From assembly GCA_963921825.1 (NCBI GenBank), contig OY997595.1, forward strand, positions 20,453,228 through 20,517,227: 64,000 nt of DNA, written 5' to 3'. Numbering within the stretch: the stretch's first letter is position 1; each line of letters starts with the position of its first letter. The notes under the pieces were generated by a model, which was not told the DNA's origin, did not search any database, and saw only the letters and a program-made list of their open reading frames with translations. The stretch is from Erodium maritimum. Its lineage: Eukaryota; Streptophyta; Magnoliopsida; Geraniales; Geraniaceae. Shown here piece by piece: positions 52,566-61,711 of the stretch. Made by a program: the position numbers and the translations under genes.

Positions 52566-54207
52566 AGTCTCTGTAAGCTAAATCAAGCTCTCACCAACTA
52601 TACTAACAGACTCTTACAAGTATATGTAGTCACAGGATAAGATCTCAAAAGTAACTGTTTCGATGATAAAAATAGGTCTGATGGAGTATGACTGACATAG
52701 ATGCCTAGAAAGTGATGTGGAGGTGCAAGATGACTAATCTCGAAACTAAGAGGGGAAACGATATAGGAGAAAAGGTTAAAAAATGAGCCTTGGGGCTTTT
52801 ATGGTCGTCCTCTTCTGCTTAGAGATATTGACCCAGTGGACAGAGAACTCCCTGCACTTGATCATATGTAGCTTTAGGTCCATATCCATGGTCTCCCTCT
52901 ACTGGTCCAGACGCGGTCGATTGGGGAGGCAATTGGAGCGGCATTTGGTTTCTGTGTGGAGGTTCCATGAGATCAATGAGGCCTATGTTGGGAGGGGTGG
53001 TGAAGTTTCGATTCTGGTACCTCATGGAGCGCCCTCTTCGTCGTCACCTACTGCTGCGTTTTAGGGTGTTCCCGGAGCCCTTTACAACCATTATGCAATT
53101 GTTGTCGGTAAAGAAGAAATACAACACGATGAACACAACTTTCGTTCACAATTGTGCGGTTCTAAAGCCTTTGTTTACGGAAGATAACATGTTTCCAGAT
53201 TCTTTCGCAAACGTGAAAATGTTTTGACAAGTGGGATGTGTTATGTGAAGTACGCTATTTGCCTACATGGGTATCGTTTATACTACAAGGAAAAGATCAA
53301 TTGGACGTGATATCCAATTTGTCCCGACTCTCGGAACGAGACGACATCGAGTGGGAAACAGAAATCGAAGAAGGTCATTAGATAGTTCACCTTATATTTC
53401 AAAGAAAATAAACTGGTGTGATAATAGGATGTGAAAAGACGATGAATTTACGACACATTTACGCCCTAATCAGCCAAAAACTCCATCCTAGTCTGCCTGC
53501 ATCTTCAAAGGCTCGATCTCTAAGTTTCTTGTGCTGCAAGCTTCATTTCAGGTCCTTATCATCTCTGGTTTTGCTTCACTCTCAGGACTGCTGCAACTTC
53601 TTCATCTTCAGTTGTTCATCACTTCAGTTGTTTCGGGATTATAACATCTGTAGTTGCTAGTTTATATTTTGGGTTGTTTAGTTGTGTTATTTGGTTTTTA
53701 GTTTCCTCTTCAATTGCTTAAATCAACTTTCATGTACTCCTCTTTTCTCTTAAAAGGACTTAATCTAGATTTTTGTTGTTGCTCATCAAAAACAAAAAAT
53801 TACGCTAGTACGCAACCATCGGAACTACATGATTAGTACCTATTATGGGTTGAAATCATTAAGTAATGTCGAAAGCATACCTTGCTCTGATTGAGCTCTA
53901 AACAACAACTTGGTCTTATCTGTAAGCTCACATGGTAGGGTACTACTAAGTTTTTGGTGATGAGTTGTTAGACAAATCCATGTGATCCAACTACAGTCAT
54001 ATATAGGACCCCGGGAAATCATGGAAATTGTTGATGCAAGTCCTTGTTTACTTGGTTTATATGGAAACTTTTGAGAAGGAACCAAGTTTATAGTGAAAGT
54101 AAAATATAGGTGAAGTTAATCAAGCTCAATCTGGTGTATGTTATCAAAATATTACCTATCATGTTAAGATTGATTCACTTAAAATTTTGACATGTATTGG
54201 ATACAAG
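52566..54207 (+). repeat. 1.64-kb direct duplication, copy 1
   Basis: Matches 57833-59471 in the same orientation with only scattered differences, from AGTCTCTGTAAGCTAAATC to TTGGATACAAG. The right end is exactly the copia LTR boundary. Confidence 0.9.
52780..53795 (+). pseudogene. decayed LINE ORF1 (DUF4283-like) fragment with 3' end
   Basis: Reading across stops and frameshifts gives VHIHGLPLLVQTRSIGEAIG and later ERPLRRHLLLRF, which resemble the end of the DUF4283 region and the following zinc-knuckle region of plant LINE ORF1 or related proteins. About 0.7 kb further on, TTGTTGTTGCTCATCAAAAA looks like a LINE 3' end. Probably an internally deleted plus-strand LINE. Its twin lies at about 58045-59060. 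Confidence 0.4.
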
Positions 54208-54624
54208 TGTTATAAAACGATAGGCAATAAAACGAAAATAGATCAAAACCAAAAACGGAGAACACAACGATATAACGTGGAAAACCCCTCCAAACAACGG
54301 AGAGGAAAAAACCACGGGCGCCAACCAGCAAAACTTCACTATAGGGAGAATGTTTACACAACGCCGGGGATTTACACTGATTCAACTTATCCCTCATGGC
54401 AGCTTACAGGTGGTATTTATAGGAGAGGTGTAGAGATACTTCATACAAAATAGGGAAATAAAAATCTCTACACAATTAAGACCCAATTTCCTAATATTTG
54501 TTTCCCTAAATTTGATTACTTGGTGACCAAGCCAAGTCACTTCCTTGTATTTGTTACTTGGTGACCAAGACGCTACGGCCCAAGTCTTCGATGGGCCTCA
54601 CTTGAATTTGGACCAATTTCAACA
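54208..54624 (-). mobile_element. 3' LTR of Ty1/copia element
   Basis: 417 bp on the minus strand from TGTTGAAATTGGTCC to TCGTTTTATAACA, preceded by the polypurine-like CAAGGTGGAGTT (54636-54625). It contains two close copies of TTACTTGGTGACCAAG (about 54517 and 54556). The 5' LTR is missing. Confidence 0.8.
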
Positions 54625-54717
54625 AACTCCACCTTGCGACAAATTCCTCCTTGTAGCATGAAACGGTAGACATCTCCCTGAACGAACAAAGAAAAAACTT
54701 TCGGCGCCAAACAACCA

Positions 54718-57700
54718 CTAGGGATAAACAGTTATACCAACTAAGCTTGAGCAAAGCTCAAACTTAGCAACAGGAACTGGCTTTGTCATCATATCAGCAG
54801 GATTATCATGAGTACTTATCTTGCAGATCTTTAGTTTACCTTGAGCAACAATATCTAGAACAAAATGATACTTGACATCAATGTGCTTTGTTCTCTCATG
54901 AAACATCTGATCCTTAGTAAGGTAGATCGCACTTTGACTGTCACAAAACAGATTAATGCAAGAATTATCTCCACAAAGCTCAGCATACAAACCTTTCAAC
55001 CAAACTGATTCTTTACAAGCTTCAGCAATAGCCATGTATTCAGCCTCAGTAGTAGATTGAGCAACAACTGGTTGTAGTGTTGCCCTCCAACTCACAGCAC
55101 ATCCACCAACAGTAAATACATAACCTGTGAGGGACTGCCTCTTACCCAAATCAGCAGCATAGTCTGAATCCACGTAGCCGGCGAGTCCCTCGTTCATCTT
55201 GCCAAATTTCAGACACGCATTGGATGTTCCACGTAAGTACCTGCAAATCCACTAAACAGCTCTCCAATGTTCTTTACCAGGATTAACCATATATCGACTA
55301 ACCAAACTCATAGCATATGATAAATCAGGTCGAGAACAAACCATGGTATACATCAAAGAACCAACAGCACTAGAATATGGAACCTTTGACATGTACTCAA
55401 AATCCTCATCAGAACTAGGACATTGTAGTGCTGACAATTTAAAGTGAGGAGCAATAGGAGTACGAACAGGCTTTGCATCATGCATATTAAAACGATGAAG
55501 AACTTTCTTAATGTAACTCTGCTGACTAAGGAATAAGACTTTAGAATTTCTGTCCCTTGTAATTTCCATACCTAGTATTTTCTTAGCAGCTCCAAGATCC
55601 TTCATCTCAAACTCACTACTTAGCTGTGCCTTCAAAGTAGTGATCTCTTTCTTGCTCTTAGCAACAATCAACATATCATCAACATATAATAACAGGTATA
55701 TAGGTGATCCATTAACAAACTTAATATAAACGCAGCTATCATACTGAGATCTCTTAAAACCATGTGCAAGCATAAATGAATCAAACCTCTTATACCACTG
55801 TCTTGAGGACTGTTTAAGACCAGAAAGTGACATTTTTAACTTGCAAACAAGGTCTTCCTTGCCAGGCACAAGGAAACCTTCAGGTTGGTCCATGTATATC
55901 TCCTCCTCTAATTCTCCATGCAGAAAAGCAGTCTTCACATCTAACTGCTCAAGTTCAAGATCATGCATAGCCACAATACCAAAGAGTGCACGAATAGAAT
56001 TATGCTTCACAACCGGAGAGAATACATCATTATAATCAATACCTGGAATCTGGCTGAAACCTTTTGCTACTAACCTTGCCTTAAAACTTGGAGGCTCATT
56101 AGGAGACAAACCTTCCTTTCTTTTGAATATCCACTTTCATCGGACGACCTTCTTTTGTTTTGGCAAGCACACAACATCCCATGTGCCATTTTTGTCAAGC
56201 GATTTCATCTCCTCGTGCATGGAAGAAATCCACTTCTCGCGATCAACGGATGCAATAGCTTCAGCATATGTGGCAGGTTCACGATCATGCTCCACCTGTT
56301 CAGCACAACTCAAAGCATAATGAACAACGTTACATTGTTCAATTAAACGAGGGCGAGGACCTTTGTTTCTCCTCGGTCTATCAGCAGCAATGGAATTATT
56401 TGTTTGCTGTAAAACAGGTGGTGTAAGCTGAACATCAATGTCATCATTTTCATTATTTTCATCAACCTCATTTCCTTTGTCGTTCAGGTGCTCAACCTGC
56501 ACGCTTATCCTCTGTTGCTCATCATCAGAAAAATTAGTAACATCAAAAACATCAGAGGCATCCACAGAGGAACTATCATTGAACATGACAGCCTCATTAA
56601 AAACAACATTTCTGCTCAGCAAAATTCTTTTAGTTTCAGGATTCCATAACTTATATGCCTTTACTCCTGAGCCATAACCAAGAAACACACACTTGACAGC
56701 TCTAGGCTCTAACTTTCCATTATCAACGTGTGCATAAGCAGTGCAACCAAAAACTCTCAATAGTGAATAATCAGCAGGTGAACCAGACCATACCTCAATG
56801 AGAGTTTTCTTACCAAGTGGAATGCTTGGAGATCTGTTTATTAAGTAGCAGGCGGTGGAGGTTGCTTCAGCCAAAAAACGTCTGCTCATACGAGCATTAG
56901 AAAGCATGCACCGAGCCTTAGAGATTATGGTTCGGTTCATGCGCTCAGCCACACCATTTTGTTGAGGCGTGGACGGGATGGTGTGGTGCCTTACAATGCC
57001 TTCATTGTTACAATAGTTTTCAAAATCATTTAAACAAAACTCCATGCCATTGTCAGTACGAAGCACTTTTACCTTCTTCTCGGTTTGCTTCTCCACCATA
57101 ACTCTCCACTTCTTAAAAGTATCAAACACATCAGATTTATGTTTTAGAAAATAAGGACACACTTTTCTAGAGTAATCATCAATAATAGTAAGCATGTAAT
57201 TTGCACCGCCAAGAGAAGTTTTACGGAAGGACCCCAAACATCAGCATTCACATAATCTAATATCCCTTTAGTGGTATGAACGGAAGCATTGAATTTAACT
57301 CTCTTGTGCTTACCAAAAATGCAGTGCTCGCAATACTCCAACTAACTCATGTTGCAGCCATCAAGTAAATCTCTCTTGATCAACTCTCCCATGCCTTGTT
57401 CACTGATATGTCCAAGGCGCTTGTGCCACAAATTAGTTTTACTAGGTTCATCAGATATAACAACAGCAGTAGCAGAACCATTTAAAGTGCTACCTCTAAG
57501 AACATATAATCTTGCAGAGTTCATATCACCTATCATGTGAACGAGAGAGCCTTTTGATACCTTTAGAATTTTTTATGAACCAGAATACTTGTACCCTTCA
57601 TTGTCAAGAGTGCTCAGAGAGATGAGGTTTCTCGCCATGGTTGGTACGTGTCTCACATATGTCAATGTGCGTATCATGCCGTCATGCATCTTGATCTTAA

Positions 57701-57767
57701 CGGAGCCTATGCCCACAATCTCACGTGGGTTGTCATCTCCCATACGCACCACATCTCCACTCTGCAA
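54718..57767 (-). pseudogene. pol: Ty1/copia pol, 5'-truncated (Tork-like)
   Basis: Begins mid-protease or pre-integrase (VRMGDDNPREIVGIGSV) at 57767. The GAG-pre-integrase zinc region is at about 57460-57300 (LWHKRLGH, CEHCIFGK). The integrase core runs 57300-56600 (DVWGP, TDNGMEF, STPQQNGVAERMNRT). The reverse transcriptase runs 56100-55300 (FKARLVAKGF, VKTAFLHGEL, LLLYVDDMLI). RNase H runs 55190-54720 ([25 protein letters not shown]). I count four stops (about 57570, 57342, 56112, 55249) and one frameshift near 57240-57150. Gag and the protease active site are absent. The domain order with integrase before RT identifies copia. The Tork lineage is a guess from motif style. Confidence 0.88.
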
Positions 57768-57832
57768 AGACTTATAAGAACTGAACCAGTCTTTGTTACA
57801 ACAGATATGAAATGAACAGGAAATGAACAGGA

Positions 57833-59471
57833 AGTCTCTGTAAGCTAAATCAAGCTCTCACCAACTATACTACAAACTCTTACAAGTATATGTAGTCACA
57901 GGATAAGATCTCTCAAGTAACTTTTTCGATGATAAAAATAGGTCTGATGGAGTATGACTGACATAGATGCCTAGAAAGTGATGTGGAGGTGCAAGATGAC
58001 TAATCTCGAAACTAAGAGGGGAAAAGATATAGGAGAAAAGGTTAAAAAATGAGCTTTGGGGCTTTATGGTCGTTCTCTTCTGCTTAGAGATATTGACCCA
58101 GTGGACATAGAACTCCCTGCACTTGATCACATGTAGCTTTAGGTCCATATCCATAGTCTCCCTCTATTGGTCCAGACGCGGTCGATTGGGGAGGCAATTG
58201 GAGCGGCATTTGGTTTCTGTGTGGATGTTCCATGAGATCAATAAGGCCTATGTTGGGAGGGGTGGTGAAGTTTCGATTCTGGCACCTCATGGAGCGCCCT
58301 CTTCGTCGTCACCTACTGCTACGTTTTAGGGTGTTCCCGGAGCCCTTTACAACCATTATGCAATTGTTGTCGGTAAAGAAGAAATACAACACGATGAACA
58401 CAACTTTCGTTCACAATTGTGCGGTTCTAAAGCCTTTGTTTACGGAAGATAACATATTTCCAGATTCTTTCGCAAACGTGAAAATGTTTTGACGAGTGGG
58501 ATGTGTTATGTGAAGTACGCTATTTGCCTACATGGGTATCGTTTATACTACAAGAAAGCGATCAATTGGACATGATATCCAGTTTGTCCCGACTCTCGGA
58601 ACGAGACGACATCGAGTGGGAAACAGAAATCGAAGAAGGTCATTAGATAGTTCATCTTATATTTCAAAGAAAATAAACTGGTGTGATAATAGGATGTGAA
58701 AAGACGATGAATTTACGACACATTTACGCCCTAATCAGCCAAAAACTCCATCCTAGTCTGCCTGCATCTTCAAAGGCTCGATCTCTAAGTTTCTTGTGCT
58801 GCAAGCTTCATTTCAGGTCCTTATCATCTCTGGTTTTGCTTCACTCTCAGGACTGCTGCAACTTCTTCATCTTCAGTTGTTCATCACTTCAGTTGTTTCG
58901 GGATTATAACATCTGTAGTTGCTAGTTTATATTTTGGGTTGTTTAGTTGTGTTATTTGGTTTTTAGTTTCCTCTTCAATTTCTTAAATCAACTTTCATGT
59001 ACTCCTCTTTTCTCTTAAAATGACTTAATCTAGATTTTTGTTGTTGCTCATCAAAAACAAAAAATTACGCTAGTACACAACCATCAGAACTACATGATTA
59101 GTACCTATTATGGGTTGAAATCATTAAGTAATGTCGAAAGCATACCTTGCTCTGGTTGAGCTCTAAACAACAACTTGGTCTTATCTGTAAGCTCACATGG
59201 TAGGGTACTACTAAGTTTTTGGTGATGAGTTGTTAGACAAATCCATGTGACCCAACTACAGTCATATGTAGGACCCAGGGAAGTCATGGAAATGTGTATG
59301 CAAGTCCTTGTTTACTTGGTTTATATGGAAACTTTTGAGAAGGAACCAAGTTTATAGTGAAAGTAAAATATAGGTGAAGTTAATCGAGCTCAATCTGGTG
59401 TATGTTATCAAAATATTACCTATCATGTTAAAATCGTTTCACTTAAAATTTTGACATGTATTGGATACAAG
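57833..59471 (+). repeat. 1.64-kb direct duplication, copy 2
   Basis: Direct copy of 52566-54207. Here the sequence continues past GGATACAAG into AGTAGCTAG without a copia LTR, so this end is probably the undisturbed one. It includes the second DUF4283-like remnant at about 58045-59060. Confidence 0.9.
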
Positions 59472-59507
59472 AGTAGCTAGTATGACAACATTTTATATAT
59501 CGACATA

Positions 59508-59685
59508 GTAGTCGAACGTGATAGGGGGATGTCAAGTGGTTACAACATAATTCGGGGACGCCTGAATCGGGTTGTAACGACACGATATCGACATGAATGT
59601 TATGTTAGAAAGAGAAAGTGTTAAGGACCCTGAAACCAATCATTACAGCCCAGGGACTGAACTACGTGTTACATTGTATTTGTTA
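59508..59685 (+). other. orphan fragment of Tekay leader
   Basis: TCAAGTGGTTACAACATAAT, GGGTTGTAACGAC and GTTAGAAAGAGAAAGTG match the reverse complement of about 40750-40930 in the leader of element X. No LTR or gag sequence flanks it. Confidence 0.65.
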
Positions 59686-59879
59686 AGGAACATCATGCCT
59701 TACATATATATATATATACGAGTGATGGTATGAGATATGACCAGCTGGAGTTCAACAATGGATGGCTTGATTTGGGTCATGGTTGAGACACCATGCCCTA
59801 CAAATATGCGAACTCTGAGATCATGTATATTTAGAGAACATGACATCAACCTTGTTGGGTGCACTTAATCCATTGAAAG

Positions 59880-60195
59880 AAAACGATCAGTCCCAATTAT
59901 GGGTTGAAATCATGAAGTGATGTCTAAAGCATATTTTCCTCTGGTTGAGCTCTCACCAAGAAATTGGTCTTATCTTTAAGCTCACATGGTAGGGCACTAC
60001 AAGTGTTTTGTGATGAGTTGTTAGACAAATCCATGACTTCGTACTCCAACCACAGTTTATATGCAAACTCTTGAGAAGGAACCAGGCATATAGTGAAAGA
60101 ATAACGTGTATGTTGTCAAAATATTACCTATCATGTTAAGACTTGATTCAGTTAAAATTTTGACATATATTGAATACAAGAGTAGTGTGACAACA
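59880..60195 (+). repeat. diverged third copy of duplication end
   Basis: Matches 59095-59475 (TATGGGTTGAAATCAT, GCTCACATGGTAGGG, GTGATGAGTTGTTAGACAA, AAAATTTTGACATGTATTGG-like end) with many changes, so the end of the duplicated unit had already been repeated earlier. An AT repeat (about 59703-59717) lies between. Confidence 0.6.
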
Positions 60196-60417
60196 AATAT
60201 ATATATACGAAACCAATCATCAATTAATCAGGAGAGCCTTAGAGTGTAGAAAAAATGTGGTTGAAATTTAGTGTCAATTAAGCTCCTGACATGGATACAG
60301 GTACATTTGTAGCCACGCACATCTCTTTTCCGTGGAAAAGGAAAAAAGGAACAAAAAGTATACGTGAATTTACATTTCCTGCTATGTCAAAACTATTCTA
60401 TGGCTCGATACTGGGTT

Positions 60418-60681
60418 CTATTGAAGGCAAGAAACGACAGTGAAAAACGTGTCTTCATCGCAAGGAATGGTCAAGCCGCCCATGGGATGATCGAATCCAA
60501 ACTCTTCTTCAGCCTTGCTCAGCAGATCAAGAAACAAAGGCTGGTTCAGGTAAGAAACCGGAACCACGAACCTCTTCTTCTGTGTCTCTCCTACATAAAC
60601 TGCCAAGAAGCCCTTTGGCAAATCTGAATCCATCTTGTTTGAGCGGCGCAGGATCGGCTTACCAAGAATACCAAAACCCAT
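60418..60681 (-). CDS. SAUR family auxin-responsive protein, copy 3
   Basis: 87 residues, intronless, SAUR core complete: [12 protein letters not shown] at 21-32, [13 protein letters not shown] at 36-48, [16 protein letters not shown] at 59-74. It differs from copy 2 at two positions, R7G and S49L; the second falls in the conserved YLNQPSF motif and might weaken function. The first ATG of the frame is chosen. CTATAAA lies about 103 bases upstream on the minus strand (60784-60790). The flank is related to the other two copies but more diverged, while the protein is closer to copy 2 than copy 1 is, so gene conversion is possible. Role by family: auxin-induced cell expansion. Confidence 0.92.
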   Translation of the reverse strand: MGFGILGKPILRRSNKMDSDLPKGFLAVYVGETQKKRFVVPVSYLNQPLFLDLLSKAEEEFGFDHPMGGLTIPCDEDTFFTVVSCLQ

Positions 60682-60783
60682 TTTCTGTTGTTGGTGTGTA
60701 TGTAATCAAGAACTCGAGAGGTAATGGTTTTGCAAGGGAGACGGCTTGAGGTTGTTGTGAATTGTGATCTTAACTTGACCATA

Positions 60784-60790
60784 TTTATAG
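60784..60790 (-). promoter_or_regulatory. TATA-like box of SAUR copy 3
   Basis: Minus strand CTATAAA about 103 bases before the start codon, in the same place as CTATAAG in copies 1 and 2. Confidence 0.6.
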
Positions 60791-61052
60791 ATGAACATGT
60801 TTCTCTACTATCACCTTAGCTTTGAATTATGTGGTCTTGAGTTCAAACTATATCTCTCCTAATCCTATGGTCTACCAAGACATAAGGGAATCACATGCTT
60901 TTGTCTTGTAACCAATCAACACAAATTGGCTATACTGTCTATTCCTCGAGTAACATGTTGGCCTACCAAAGTTTGAGAATTCAAGCCAATGGATCACGGT
61001 TGAGAACTCATATTGTTGATATAAATGCCACAAAATAGTACCCTTTCTAAAA

Positions 61053-61711
61053 ATGCCTAAACCTCCCGACTCCCCACGTCCTTCGGCCGTCCATCTCCCT
61101 CTCCTTTCTCTCGCCTTTTTGTCTACAATCTCCTTTTGGATTGCTCCCCCAAAATCCTCGCTGCCCTCTTTAAAAACTTTGGCCCGGTCAGCCGCGCTTA
61201 CATCCCGACCTCCCTCACCAACTCGGCAAGAAGTTTTGTTTCGTTTTCCTCCTCAGCACCGACTCAACGACCGCGGCAGTTGCTGCTCTTCATCACTCTG
61301 TCTTTGATTCTGAACGTCTTATTGTCGACTATTGCAAAAGTCCTATTCTTGCTGCCTCTCGGCCAAAAGCTTTAGTCCCGACCAGCTCTCCGGCAGCCCC
61401 CTCGGCACATCGCTCCTTCAAGGATGTGATCACTAGCTCGGTCGCTCCTCCCTCTCCCTCCCTTGGCCAACCCGACTCCAGCGCTTCCCTCGCTTGCTCA
61501 TGCTTTCCAAGCCCCTTTTGTGCCTCTCTGCTTGGTTTTTCCATCGTCGTAGAGTCCACCGACAACCGCCCAGCTTCATCTCTTCAAGATGATCTTCCCC
61601 TCTCGCTGTTCGGTGAGGTTAGGATTGTTGAGCTCGATGCCAGAGCCATCATGATCTACTTCTCCTCTGTTACGACTTTCAAGTCTATGGAGGCAAGAAA
61701 TTGGTCGGAGC
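61053..61711 (+). pseudogene. RRM-type LINE ORF1 fragment, cut by LTR Z
   Basis: Three frames follow one another. About 61110-61250 gives an RNA-recognition motif start (RLFVYNL as RNP2, PKILAALFKNFGPVSRAYIP as helix and strand, SARSFVSF as a poor RNP1). A shifted frame gives TTAAVAALHHSVFDSERLIV. A polar linker with SFKDVI follows near 61412. Such RRM plus linker proteins are the first ORF of one plant LINE group; some host RNA-binding proteins share the fold. At least two frameshifts are needed. The sequence stops abruptly at 61711, where a Tekay LTR begins. Confidence 0.5.

Noticed and set aside
57833..59471. The 1.64-kb direct repeats as LTRs of the copia element
   Set aside because: The real copia LTR is 54208-54624 with TG..CA ends and a polypurine tract. 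The repeats lack LTR ends and extend over LINE remnants.
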